A stretch of 64,000 nt of DNA from CAVXUB01 sp963764805 (GTDB lineage Bacteria > Actinomycetota > Acidimicrobiia > Acidimicrobiales > Bog-793): contig CAVXUB010000002.1 in NCBI GenBank assembly GCA_963764805.1, positions 62,001 through 126,000 on the forward strand, in the 5' to 3' direction. The position numbers were made by a program, and so were the translations under genes. The notes beneath the pieces were generated by a model. The model made no database searches, had not been told where the DNA came from, and saw only the letters and a program-made list of their open reading frames with translations. This document shows, one piece after another, positions 35,905 to 44,210 of the stretch (position 1 is its first letter; each line of letters starts with the position of its first letter).

Positions 35905-36141
35905 ATGGGCATCGGGACGAGCCTGGTGCTGATCGCATTGGGCGCAATTCTGCGATTCGCAGTAACGGTTACTACCACCGGCTTCAACATCCACACGATC
36001 GGCATCATCCTCATGATCGTCGGTGCGGTCGGCTTCTTCCTGTCGCTGGCGTTCTGGAACTCGTGGGGTGGATTCGGTGGCGGGCGTAGGGAACCTGGCT
36101 CTCGTACGGTCGTCCGCGAGACCGACCGGGAGATGATCTGA
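35905..36141 (+). CDS. DUF6458 small membrane protein
   Basis: 78 residues with two membrane helices (GTSLVLIALGAILRFAVTV, IHTIGIILMIVGAVGFFLSL), then WNSWGG and a polar tail. Matches the actinobacterial DUF6458 layout; function unknown. ATG 35905 nine bases after AGGAG. Confidence 0.82.
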   Translation: MGIGTSLVLIALGAILRFAVTVTTTGFNIHTIGIILMIVGAVGFFLSLAFWNSWGGFGGGRREPGSRTVVRETDREMI

Positions 36142-36492
36142 TCACCGATATCTGATCGGTCCACGGCGACCGATCAAGGTCTGCGAGCCCCGGGCTGATG
36201 TGCGCAACGCCATCGCCCGGGGCTCATGCGCGCTCGGTGCTCGCGCGCTCGATACCGCGCCTCGCCGGGCACCGACCGGGCGGCCGCCGGTCTATTCAGT
36301 TTTCAAAGACCGAGTCGAGCTGCCAGACAGACCCGGCGGAGCGGGACCCGTAGCTCGGGTCCAGCTCACGTGTCGGTCAGGCATATTGGCGAGCTGATGG
36401 GTCGGCATCGTGACGGCCGATCCTCGAAGCTCTGCAGCCAGACGCTGCCGTGTTGCAGGGCTGAGGCGCGCCGAGGTTGCCGCGGAGGCGGC
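36142..36492. other. Intergenic region with two hairpins, no gene seen
   Basis: Contains the TGATCGGTC hairpin and, at 36185-36225, an 11-bp perfect inverted repeat GAGCCCCGGGC/GCCCGGGGCTC with a 19-base loop. Short open frames here (up to 108 codons) run in GC-skewed or antisense sequence and have no protein character. It separates the DUF6458 gene from the convergent HNH gene. Confidence 0.6.
36153..36176 (+). terminator. Hairpin after the DUF6458 gene
   Basis: Nine-bp perfect stem TGATCGGTC/GACCGATCA with a 6-base loop, 12 bp after the stop codon. No U tract; still a likely transcript end. Confidence 0.55.
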
Positions 36493-37737
36493 TCAGGCGG
36501 CGCGCTGCGAGCTGGTAGGCGGCGTCGGTGCCGGCGGGGGTGGTGTCGGTGATCGCCCACCGTCATCGTCGCGATCGGAGAAGCCCTCAGGGGCGGTCCA
36601 TCGCCATCGGCCTGGACCACCTTCCAACCGCCAGCCGCGGTGGGTCTTCATCCGGTGGCAGGAGACGCAGAGCAGGCAGAGGTTCTCGAGCTCGGTCGGC
36701 CCCGAGTCCTTGTAGTCGACTTGCCAGTGGTCACGCTCGATGTAGCGAGTGGTGCCGCAGACGACACAACCGCCATCCCGCTCCCAAAGGGCGGTCTCGA
36801 GATGCGCCCGCACCGTCCTCCCGAGATGGGTGATCGATCGCGGGTCCCGGCCGTCCTTGATCACCAGCTTCAAGAACGAATCTCCAAGCAGCGAGCGGGC
36901 GGTGGTCACAGAGACCTCTCCCACTCCCTCGAGGTGGCAGCTCTCCCCTGGAGTTGTCTCGCCCCGGCGGAAGGCGGCGAGATCGACGCGAAGCACGAGC
37001 TGCGGCCGGGCCCCTCCACCCTCGCCGATCGGTCGGTCGGCGAGGGCTACGAGTGCATCCGCCTGGAGCTGTGCGAGGGAGGGCCGCTCCCCTTCGCGCT
37101 TGGCGGCATCCTTGACCAGTTCCTTCGTCTCCTTCTCCAAGGAGGCGAGCAGCCGCCCGTAGGCGAGCGGATCGAGAGCGAACTCGCCCCTGCCCGAGCC
37201 GTCACGTCCGGTCCAGGTGCGCAGATAGCGCTTGTCGTGCAGCTCGTTCTCAGCGGCCACCTTGTCACCCTCTCGCTGTCGGGAGGAAACCTCCTGCCGG
37301 CAACGCCGCACGAGCTCGGAGAAGGGCACCTGGGTCGCCAAGCGGACCAGCTCCTCTTCTCGTTCGGGTGCGTCGTGAGCGGCTCTGGCGACTATCTCGG
37401 CGGCTCCGCGCTCGAGCTCCCCACGCCGCAGCGAGCGTTCCAGGATCGGTAGGGTCTGCAGCTGCTCCGCCGTCTCGGCCAGTCGGCCGCCTGCCCCGAG
37501 CGAGCAACCGGCGACACGTGCCACGAATCGTCCAGGTGTGGCTGCGCCCTCTTCGAAATGTTGCTTCGTCTCGATCACGCGGGCGAGCGAGGTGAGCTTG
37601 ACGAACTCCGCCAACCGGACCAGCCGCTCGGCGCAGGAGAACATCCCGGCCGCCTCGGGACCGGAGATCGAAGACCCCTGCAAAGACTCGGCGCCCGCAC
37701 GCACGAGTTCCTCGGCGTCGACCAACCAATCGAACAT
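36493..37737 (-). CDS. DUF222/HNH endonuclease (13E12-repeat type)
   Basis: 414 residues from ATG 37737. DUF222 helical domain about 1-290 (CAERLVRLAEFVKLTSLARV, AHDAPEREEELVRLA), then an HNH nuclease at about 318-362 (ERDGGCVVCGTTRYIERDHW, LLCVSCHRMKTHRGW) with both CxxC pairs and the catalytic His. The Pro/Thr-rich C-terminus is a tail. The ATG lies inside a LexA palindrome, and a promoter is placed so that the mRNA would begin at or next to the ATG. The open frame to 38091 crosses the promoter and is rejected. Confidence 0.9.
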   Translation of the reverse strand: MFDWLVDAEELVRAGAESLQGSSISGPEAAGMFSCAERLVRLAEFVKLTSLARVIETKQHFEEGAATPGRFVARVAGCSLGAGGRLAETAEQLQTLPILERSLRRGELERGAAEIVARAAHDAPEREEELVRLATQVPFSELVRRCRQEVSSRQREGDKVAAENELHDKRYLRTWTGRDGSGRGEFALDPLAYGRLLASLEKETKELVKDAAKREGERPSLAQLQADALVALADRPIGEGGGARPQLVLRVDLAAFRRGETTPGESCHLEGVGEVSVTTARSLLGDSFLKLVIKDGRDPRSITHLGRTVRAHLETALWERDGGCVVCGTTRYIERDHWQVDYKDSGPTELENLCLLCVSCHRMKTHRGWRLEGGPGRWRWTAPEGFSDRDDDGGRSPTPPPPAPTPPTSSQRAA

Positions 37738-37745
37738 ATGTTCGA
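37730..37745. promoter_or_regulatory. LexA SOS box, perfect 16-bp palindrome
   Basis: TCGAACATATGTTCGA matches the mycobacterial/Bacillus-type SOS consensus TCGAAC-N4-GTTCGA exactly. It covers the HNH start codon (37735-37737) and touches the -10 hexamer, so bound LexA would block both initiation steps. Confidence 0.85.
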
Positions 37746-37772
37746 GTGTACATGATGTTGGAGGGATGTCAA
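37745..37772 (-). promoter_or_regulatory. Sigma70-type promoter of the HNH gene
   Basis: TTGACA (37772-37767) and TACACT (37750-37745) with a 16-bp spacer on the minus strand. Predicted transcription start is about 37738, within a base or two of the ATG, implying a leaderless mRNA. Confidence 0.65.
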
Positions 37773-37878
37773 GCGTTTTGAAGAAGAAATCTTGGGCCAT
37801 TCGGTCGGGGACGACAGCGGCAGGAATAAAGTAAGTCAGAGCTACCTTTAATCGGAATGACAAAGCAACGGAGGAGCC

Positions 37879-38649
37879 ATGCCGAACTCTCCAGCAGCAC
37901 TGATCACAGGAGCGTCGAGAGGACTCGGGCTGGCCCTGGCGAAGGGGCTTGCTCAGCGAGACTGGTCGCTCGTCATCGACGGCCGGGACAGTCACGCTCT
38001 CGCTCGTGCGGCAGACGAGCTGACGGCTGTGGCAGGCGCCGCGGGAGCGACCATTCGGGCGATAGCGGGCGATGTCACCCAACCGGACCACCGGCAGGCG
38101 CTCGTCGATGCGGCGAGCGCACTCGGTGGCATCGACGCCCTAGTCAACAACGCAGGTGCTCTCGGCCCGAGCCCGCTTCCGAGCCTCAGCGCCGTTCAGC
38201 TCTCTGACCTCCGCCTGGTCCTCGAGGCGAACGCGATCGCACCGATCGGTCTCGTGCAGCAGGTCCTCCCGCTGCTGCGGCGGTCCGGGCGACCGCTCGT
38301 GCTCAACGTGACCTCCGACGCAGCTGTCGTGCCATACGAGGGTTGGGGAGTGTACGGCTCCTCGAAGGCTGCGCTCGAGTTGCTCGGATCGGTGCTGGCC
38401 GTCGAGGAACCGTGGCTACGGGTTCTGACCGTCGATCCCGGGGACATGAGGACCGAGATGCATCAATTTGCCTTCCCCGGTGAGGACATCTCGGACAGAC
38501 CAGATCCGGCAGAGGTAGTTCCGGCACTGGTCGAGCTAATCGAAGGGAGCTTGCCGAGCGGTCGCTACCGTGCTGCAGATATCCCGACCGCCGCTCGCGA
38601 CCGTGATGCCGAGACTCCAGGCGTGTCACCCGCGCAGGCAGTTCGATGA
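37879..38649 (+). CDS. Short-chain dehydrogenase/reductase
   Basis: 256 residues of classical SDR layout: cofactor turn LITGASRGLGLALAKGL, structural DALVNNAGALG, catalytic Ser in NVTSDAAV, and catalytic Tyr/Lys in GVYGSSKAALELL. Cofactor specificity (NADP suggested by IDGRD after strand 2) and substrate are unknown. The TGA overlaps the ATG of the next gene by 4 bp, so the two are translationally coupled. Confidence 0.88.
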   Translation: MPNSPAALITGASRGLGLALAKGLAQRDWSLVIDGRDSHALARAADELTAVAGAAGATIRAIAGDVTQPDHRQALVDAASALGGIDALVNNAGALGPSPLPSLSAVQLSDLRLVLEANAIAPIGLVQQVLPLLRRSGRPLVLNVTSDAAVVPYEGWGVYGSSKAALELLGSVLAVEEPWLRVLTVDPGDMRTEMHQFAFPGEDISDRPDPAEVVPALVELIEGSLPSGRYRAADIPTAARDRDAETPGVSPAQAVR

Positions 38650-39710
38650 CCTCCCTCGCGCCGTTGGAAAACGCATGGTCGCCGGCAGGGCCGAGCTTCG
38701 AGCTGCCACCCGAGCTGGAGGCATCGGTGCCGCCAGAGGCTCGCGGGATCACGCGAGACGCTGTCCGCTTGATGGTGGCGCGCCGCGGGACGGGCGAGAT
38801 CGAGCACGCCCACTTCACCGACTTCCCGCGTTTCGTGTCCGAGGGCGATCTCGTGGTGATCAACACCTCCGGGACTCTCGCCGCCGAGCTGGATGCGACC
38901 GGCGGAGACGGACTGCCACTGCAGGTGCATCTCTCGTCGCGGCTGCCCGCCGGTCTCTGGACGCTGGAGCTGCGGCGAGACGGCCAGCCGCTCTTCGACG
39001 CAAGCGGCGGAGAGATGCTGAAGTTGCCCGACGGCGCTGAGATCGTGCTGCTGGCGCCCTACGCCACGATCAACCGAGGCGTCAGGCTCTGGGTTGCCCG
39101 CGTCCACACCGGAATCCCCCTCCTCACGTACCTGGCGGTCCACGGCCGGCCGATCCGGTATGGCTACGTCGCCGGCTCTTGGCCGATCACCGCCTACCAG
39201 AACGTGTACGCCAACGAGCCCGGTTCGGCCGAGATGCCGTCGGCCGGGCGCCCCTTCACACCGGAAGTGCTGACTCGGCTGGTGGCCAAGGGCGTCGGGG
39301 TGGTACCGATCGTTCTCCATACCGGGGTCGCCTCGTTGGAGTCATGCGAGCCGCCCTATCCCGAGTACTTCAGGGTCTCGGCGGCGACGGCGAGACGGAT
39401 CAACGAGACTCGGCGGGCGGGCGGGCGGGTGATCGCCGTCGGCACGACCGTCGTGCGGGCGCTCGAGACTGTCGTCGACGACCGGGGATCGGTCCACCCG
39501 GCGAGTGGTTGGACGCAGACGATCGTGACGCCGGAGCGGGTCGTGCAGTCTGTGGACGGGATGCTGACCGGCTGGCACGAGCCTGAGGCTTCACATCTGG
39601 CGATGCTGCAGGCAGTTGGTGGCGCCGCGCTGCTGGAGCGGAGTTACCGGGCGGCACTGGACGAGGGCTACCTCTGGCACGAGTTCGGCGACGTCCACCT
39701 GATCATCTGA
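38646..39710 (+). CDS. QueA-like S-adenosylmethionine:tRNA ribosyltransferase-isomerase paralogue
   Basis: 354 residues, QueA fold: DAVRLMVARRGTGEIEHAHF, FVSEGDLVVINTSGTLAAEL, ITAYQNVYANEPGSAEMPSA, GRPFTPEVLTRLVAKGVGVV and RVIAVGTTVVRALETVVDD. QueA makes epoxyqueuosine on tRNA, but no other queuosine gene (tgt, queC-F) is in the window, and coupling to an SDR is not the usual queuosine context. It may act on another SAM-derived substrate. Confidence 0.82.
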   Translation: MTSLAPLENAWSPAGPSFELPPELEASVPPEARGITRDAVRLMVARRGTGEIEHAHFTDFPRFVSEGDLVVINTSGTLAAELDATGGDGLPLQVHLSSRLPAGLWTLELRRDGQPLFDASGGEMLKLPDGAEIVLLAPYATINRGVRLWVARVHTGIPLLTYLAVHGRPIRYGYVAGSWPITAYQNVYANEPGSAEMPSAGRPFTPEVLTRLVAKGVGVVPIVLHTGVASLESCEPPYPEYFRVSAATARRINETRRAGGRVIAVGTTVVRALETVVDDRGSVHPASGWTQTIVTPERVVQSVDGMLTGWHEPEASHLAMLQAVGGAALLERSYRAALDEGYLWHEFGDVHLII

Positions 39711-39731
39711 CGCCGCCGGACACAGGAAGCC

Positions 39732-40646
39732 CTAGCCAGCGTCCCCGGTAGTGCCGGAGTCACCGGTCGAGCCGGTGCTCCCCGTCGAGCCCGTGCTCCC
39801 CGTCGAGCCCGTCCCACCCGTCGAGCCAGTCGAACCCGTCGAGCCGGTAGATCCGGTCAATCCGGTCGATCCGGTCGATCCGGTCCCGCCAGTCGTTCCA
39901 GTGCTCCCGGTGCTACCGGTGGCGCCTGTCGAACCGGTCGACCCGCTTCCGGTGTTGCCGGCGAGGACGCTCGACAACGGCTGCGCTCCGGCAGGAGGCA
40001 GCGGGGTGCCGCCCCGGTTCCAGCCGGAGAACGTGATCGTGCCGATCCCGAGCGGGCCGCCCGTGTAGTCAATCTGCAGTGGGTATGGGGTCCCGGTCGT
40101 GGCGACCCAGACGATCCCGCGACCGCTCCTCTGGACGGAGACGGCTTGCTGGCCGTCGACGATCGCCGTGGTGCCTCCCGAGACCGTGCCGAGGTCGGGC
40201 CCGATCCGGCCGGCCAGCTCGGGCAGGCCGAACTGCGTCACGTCTCCCTTCGACGCGGACATCGAGACCCAGAGGTCGTTCAGCTTCGTAGCATCGGACG
40301 CCGGCACGCCGGTCGCTCTCCAGAAGCTCGTCGTGCCCTTCTCGTAGTCGGTGCCACCGACCTGAACGACGCTGAGGATCCCGGCCCCCGAGATGAGCGA
40401 CCCGCTCACGTTCCCGTTCTTCAACGCTACGAGGTCGACCGTGAGTGTCTCGGAGCCCTTGGTGACCGTACCGTCGATTGTCACCGAGCTCGATGAAGAC
40501 AGCGCCGACAGGGCTGCATGGAGAACCTGCTGAGGACTCTCGGACGAGATGCCGTTGCCTTCGGGACCGCACGCTGCGCTGACGCATGCCATCAGCACGA
40601 CGGCCGTGCCGACGAGAGCTTGCCCGAGAGACCTTGCTGTGCCCAA
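39732..40646 (-). CDS. LppX/LprG-like lipoprotein with long Ser-Thr-Gly repeat tail
   Basis: 304 residues from TTG 40646 with GAGGA upstream. Lipobox SAAC about residues 23-26 after ALVGTAVVLMACV. The folded part (SESPQQVLHAALSALSSSSS to FSGWNRGGTPLPPAG) resembles actinobacterial LppX/LprG lipid-carrier lipoproteins. The last 75-80 residues are STG/TGS repeats, probably a flexible wall-spanning stalk at the wrong end, or glycosylated. The open frame upstream to 40799 antisenses degV and is not used. Confidence 0.78.
   Translation of the reverse strand: MGTARSLGQALVGTAVVLMACVSAACGPEGNGISSESPQQVLHAALSALSSSSSVTIDGTVTKGSETLTVDLVALKNGNVSGSLISGAGILSVVQVGGTDYEKGTTSFWRATGVPASDATKLNDLWVSMSASKGDVTQFGLPELAGRIGPDLGTVSGGTTAIVDGQQAVSVQRSGRGIVWVATTGTPYPLQIDYTGGPLGIGTITFSGWNRGGTPLPPAGAQPLSSVLAGNTGSGSTGSTGATGSTGSTGTTGGTGSTGSTGLTGSTGSTGSTGSTGGTGSTGSTGSTGSTGSTGDSGTTGDAG
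39738..39955. repeat. Tandem repeat coding for the STG tail
   Basis: Nine- and 18-bp units of the type GTCGAGCCCGTGCTCCC repeat through about 200 bp. Repeat number is likely variable between strains. Confidence 0.75.
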
Positions 40647-40680
40647 TCGATCCTCTACAGACCTGAGATCCTGCGTCAGC

Positions 40681-41511
40681 CTAAGTGGGCGACTCGCCCC
40701 GGCGTGTCCAGGCGATCCCGATGCAGCCGATCCCCGTGAGCTGGCCCAGCGAAGGGCTGAGCCTGCCGATTCGGGCGTCGCACCCGAGCCGGGTCGCAAG
40801 CTCCGAGGCCAGCAGGGGCGCGCCGCTGTGGAACACGACCGTCATGTCGGCGTTCCATCCGCCGTCCTCCAGCCACTCCGACCGCAGGCGGGAAATCGGG
40901 TCGTCGATGTCGGATTCCTCGTCGCCTGGATCTGTTATCGCCGCGCCGTTTCGTATGCGCACCAGCGAGCGCATCGGGGCGGGCCCGGGCTGCCGGCGGG
41001 ACCTACTCGGCTCGACAGTCCCGACCCCCGTTCCCGGACCTGCATCGGGCAGGGCAGCCACCAGCTCCGTGCGGAGGGCGAGGTCCCTGGCCAGCTCGGC
41101 CGCCTCAGCCGCTCCTGCACCCTGCTCGATCACCCGCAATGTCGCCTCCACCACCAGGTACTCGGCGGCGCCGGCCGTCCGCGAGTCAACGACCTCGAAC
41201 GGCCAGCTGGAGATCGCTGCGGCTGTCTTGGCCGCTGTGTGCATCGGTGCGAACTCGCGCGCCGGGGTGATCACCAGGACCTCGTGCGCCCCGCCCGCAT
41301 GCCCGAGGTAGTCCAGCAGGGCGGGGGGCGCCGAGACAAGCTGGTCTCCGGCGGCTATCGAGGTGTATAGCTCTTCGGCCGCTTCCGGCGTATCCTCCAA
41401 GAGCCGGTTTCCAATTCGAAACTTAATCGGGAGGACTTGGCAGTTCTCATGGCACAATGTGAGCGGTGGAGCGTTCGCGCTTGAGTCCGTCACGAGTTTC
41501 ACGAGGCCCAC
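40681..41511 (-). CDS. DegV family fatty-acid-binding protein
   Basis: 276 residues. Opens VKLVTDSSANAPP, the DegV start, with VLVITPAREFAPMHTAAKTA and SSWPFEVVDSRTAGAAEYLV following. DegV/FakB proteins bind a fatty acid for phosphorylation by FakA. No FakA kinase gene is near. Its start region overlaps the longer reading of the MerR-TetR gene on the other strand. Confidence 0.88.
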   Translation of the reverse strand: MGLVKLVTDSSANAPPLTLCHENCQVLPIKFRIGNRLLEDTPEAAEELYTSIAAGDQLVSAPPALLDYLGHAGGAHEVLVITPAREFAPMHTAAKTAAAISSWPFEVVDSRTAGAAEYLVVEATLRVIEQGAGAAEAAELARDLALRTELVAALPDAGPGTGVGTVEPSRSRRQPGPAPMRSLVRIRNGAAITDPGDEESDIDDPISRLRSEWLEDGGWNADMTVVFHSGAPLLASELATRLGCDARIGRLSPSLGQLTGIGCIGIAWTRRGESPT

Positions 41512-41525
41512 GTGCTGCGAAGTTA

Positions 41526-42341
41526 GTGGCCGAGCCGAACGCGTCGTTCGAGGAGTCCCTCGGCGGCTTCACCGTCTCGGTGCTGGCGGATCGCACCGGC
41601 ACGCCCGTGCCGACCATCCACCACTACCGCCACCTGGGCCTTCTCCCCGAGACGGTCCAGCTGGCGCCCAACCGCTTCCTCTACGACGATCGGCACGTCG
41701 AGGCGCTCACCGTGATCAGGCTGCTCCGTGAGCGCCAGGGCCTGCCCCTCGACTCGATCCGCGAGTTGCTGCCCGACCTGGTCTCCTACGGGCACCCCGG
41801 CGCGTTTCGCCCCGGGATGTGGGATGAGGTGATCTCGAGCCATCTCGAGCGCTCCGGTCCCTCCTTGATCGCGAACCGGCTGGTCGAGGAGGCTCGAAGG
41901 GCCTTCGCCCGCCAGGGCTACGCCGGGGTGAACATCGCCGACATCTGCCGCGAGGCGGGAATCGCGAAGGGCTCGTTCTACCGTTACTTCGATTCCAAGG
42001 AAGCGATCTTCCTGGCGGCGGCTCGCTCGACGGTGGAGGCGGTGGGGGAGGGGCTCGACGGGCTGCCGGCACCGCTCAGCGAGGCGCAGGCTGTCGAGAA
42101 GCTGACCCTCCTCCTCGGGCCGCTGGCGCCGCTGATCCTCGAGGTTGCAGTCGGCGAGCTTCGCCACCAGACCAATCTGGCGGGGGTGGTGGCAGCGATC
42201 GCAGCCGGGATCGCCGCCCGGCTGGTTCCGAGGCTGCGGGCCCGCGGCAACGCCGCGAACCCCACGGCGAGACGGGTTGTCGACGAGGCCTTCGTCGGTC
42301 TGTTGCGCCCTGCTCTCGGCGCCTCCTCTACGGCCGTCTGA
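41526..42341 (+). CDS. MerR-TetR two-headed transcriptional regulator
   Basis: 271 residues from GTG 41526 (a GTG at 41466 would overlap degV). N-terminal MerR helix-turn-helix (TVSVLADRTGTPVPTIHHYR, HLGLLPETVQLAPNRFLYDD, LRERQGLPLDSIRELLPDLV), followed by a complete TetR DNA-binding domain (EEARRAFARQGYAGVNIADI, CREAGIAKGSFYRYFDSKEA) and ligand domain. Located immediately before the hopanoid operon and a likely regulator of it. The fusion gives two DNA-reading heads in one chain. Confidence 0.88.
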   Translation: MAEPNASFEESLGGFTVSVLADRTGTPVPTIHHYRHLGLLPETVQLAPNRFLYDDRHVEALTVIRLLRERQGLPLDSIRELLPDLVSYGHPGAFRPGMWDEVISSHLERSGPSLIANRLVEEARRAFARQGYAGVNIADICREAGIAKGSFYRYFDSKEAIFLAAARSTVEAVGEGLDGLPAPLSEAQAVEKLTLLLGPLAPLILEVAVGELRHQTNLAGVVAAIAAGIAARLVPRLRARGNAANPTARRVVDEAFVGLLRPALGASSTAV

Positions 42342-42405
42342 CCGATCCGGCTGCAGGCCGGTCGATCGTCACCCCTCTCTGAGGTCCTCCACGCGCGGGT
42401 GGTCC

Positions 42406-42433
42406 TTGACGGGACCGTGCTGGCGCGTATAAC
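42406..42433 (+). promoter_or_regulatory. Promoter of the hopanoid operon
   Basis: TTGACG (42406-42411), 16-bp spacer, TATAAC (42428-42433). Strong for this GC content and the only promoter-like pair seen before hpnC; it would serve all downstream overlapping genes. Confidence 0.6.
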
Positions 42434-42477
42434 AAAGGTGGACGGTAGGTCATCGGCACTATATGAAGGAGCTGCCG

Positions 42478-43356
42478 GTGGGATCGGTGGAGTCGAGCCC
42501 GCTGACAAATCTCGTCACCACCACCCAGGCTGCGGCTCGCGCTCGGAGGGAGAACTTCCCGGTCGCGTCGCGCCTGGTGCCGGCGCGGTGGCGCCGGCAT
42601 CTGCTCGCTGTTTATGGTTTCGCCCGGTTGACGGACGACATCGGCGACGAGTCGGACGGCGACAGGTTGCGCGAGCTCGACTGGTTGGAGGCGGAGCTCG
42701 ACGCGGCTGCCGCCGGCGAGGCCAAGCATCCCGCGATGCGAAGGCTCCAGGAAACCATCTTCGAGTGCGGCCTCGACGTCGGAGAGTGCCGGCGGCTCAT
42801 CGAGGCGAACCGGCAGGACCAGCTGGTAAAGAGGTACGAGACGTTCGACGACCTGCTCGCCTACTGCAGGTTGTCGGCGATGCCGGTCGGTCGGCTGGTC
42901 CTCTCGATCATCGGTGCCGACGACAGCTCCCTGCACGTCCTGTCCGACGATGTCTGCGCGGGGCTGCAGGTGGTCGAGCATCTCCAGGACGTGGGAGAGG
43001 ATGCTCGAGCCGGCCGCATCTACCTGCCGGCGGTCGACATGCGTGCCGCGGGGTGCAGCGAGAGCGATCTGCTGGCAGACCACGCATCGCCTGCGCTGCG
43101 CCGCGTGATCTCGGCAGAGGCGGCGCGGGCGGCACTGCTGCTCAATTCCGGGCAGCCGCTCGCGGCGCGGCTGAACGGTCGCGGCCGGATGGCCATCTCC
43201 GGCTTTGCAGCCGGAGGTATGGCAGCTCTCGATTCCATCGCCAAGGCCGACAACGACGTGCTCGCCGTCTCCTGCAAGCCTCGGCCCGGCTCTTTCGCCC
43301 GGCACTTCCTCGGCGTCCTCGCAGCCGCCGGACTGGACCGGAGGCGCCTGCGATGA
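42478..43356 (+). CDS. hpnC: Hydroxysqualene synthase HpnC (squalene/phytoene synthase family)
   Basis: 292 residues. GTG 42478 is preferred because AAGGAG stands 6 bases ahead, while the ATG at 42463 has no ribosome-binding site. Seen: LLAVYGFARLTDDIGDESDG (first Asp motif), YCRLSAMPVGRLVLSIIG, and GLQVVEHLQDVGEDARAGRI (second motif). In the hopanoid pathway HpnC makes hydroxysqualene from the presqualene diphosphate produced by HpnD. The stop overlaps the hpnD start (ATGA). Confidence 0.92.
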   Translation: MGSVESSPLTNLVTTTQAAARARRENFPVASRLVPARWRRHLLAVYGFARLTDDIGDESDGDRLRELDWLEAELDAAAAGEAKHPAMRRLQETIFECGLDVGECRRLIEANRQDQLVKRYETFDDLLAYCRLSAMPVGRLVLSIIGADDSSLHVLSDDVCAGLQVVEHLQDVGEDARAGRIYLPAVDMRAAGCSESDLLADHASPALRRVISAEAARAALLLNSGQPLAARLNGRGRMAISGFAAGGMAALDSIAKADNDVLAVSCKPRPGSFARHFLGVLAAAGLDRRRLR

Positions 43357-44210
43357 GCCGTCACGCTTACGTGGCTGCCGCTTACGACTGGTGTGAGGCC
43401 GTCACACGCAAGGAGGCGAAGAACTTCGCCTACGGGATCAGGCTGCTACGGACTCCTGAGCGGCGCGCCATGTCGGCGGTCTACGCCTTCGCACGGCGGA
43501 TCGACGACGTGGGCGACGGCGACGGCGCGCCGAGCGCCAAGCTCGCCGGCCTCACCGATCTGCGCCGGCAGGTGGCGGACGTCGAAGCGGGGCGGCCGGG
43601 CTCGGATCCGGTCCTCGTCGCGGTCAACGACGCCCACCTCCGCTACGAGCTGCCGATGGGGGCTTTCGCCGAGATCATCGACGGTTGCGAGATGGATGTG
43701 CTGGGGACGACCTACAAGAAGATGGATGATCTCGTTGCATATTGTCGCCTCGTCGCCGGATCGGTGGGTCGGCTCTCGCTGGCGATCTTCGGCACGAGTG
43801 ACGCAGCGAGAGCCGTTCCGCTTGCCGACAGCCTCGGGGTAGCCCTGCAGCTCACCAACATCCTGCGAGATGTGGTCGAGGACCGGGAGATGGGCCGGGT
43901 CTACCTGCCGGCTGAGGACGCCGCCGCCGCTGGTTGCCCGGGCGATCTGAGCGGAGACACAGCCTCCGTCGCTCGACTCGTCGAGCGCGAATGCAAGGTC
44001 GCACGCCAGTGGTTCGACGAAGGGTTGCAGCTGCTTGGACTTCTCGACAGGAGGTCACGCGCCTGCACGGCGGCGATGGCAGGCATCTACCTCCGCCTGC
44101 TCGACATGATCGAGGCCGACCCGGAATCCGTGACCAAGGGAAGAGTCTCCGTGCCGACGAGGGAGAAGCTGCTCGTGGCAGCTCGCGCAGTCTCGGGCAA
44201 GCAGCTGTGA
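43353..44210 (+). CDS. hpnD: Presqualene diphosphate synthase HpnD
   Basis: 285 residues. Seen: SAVYAFARRIDDVGDGDGAP (DDVGD, Mg-binding), AYCRLVAGSVGRLSLAIFG, LGVALQLTNILRDVVEDREM (N-I-L-R-D-V-x-E-D, second Mg motif). Condenses two farnesyl diphosphates to presqualene diphosphate. The start and stop both overlap neighbours by 4 bp. Confidence 0.94.
   Translation: MSRHAYVAAAYDWCEAVTRKEAKNFAYGIRLLRTPERRAMSAVYAFARRIDDVGDGDGAPSAKLAGLTDLRRQVADVEAGRPGSDPVLVAVNDAHLRYELPMGAFAEIIDGCEMDVLGTTYKKMDDLVAYCRLVAGSVGRLSLAIFGTSDAARAVPLADSLGVALQLTNILRDVVEDREMGRVYLPAEDAAAAGCPGDLSGDTASVARLVERECKVARQWFDEGLQLLGLLDRRSRACTAAMAGIYLRLLDMIEADPESVTKGRVSVPTREKLLVAARAVSGKQL

Noticed and set aside
36200..36552. Short plus-strand genes in the DUF6458-HNH gap
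   Set aside because: Arg/Ala-rich translations overlapping hairpins; no ribosome-binding site.
39738..39955. CRISPR-like or intergenic tandem repeat
   Set aside because: In frame with the lipoprotein and encodes its Ser-Thr-Gly tail; no spacers.
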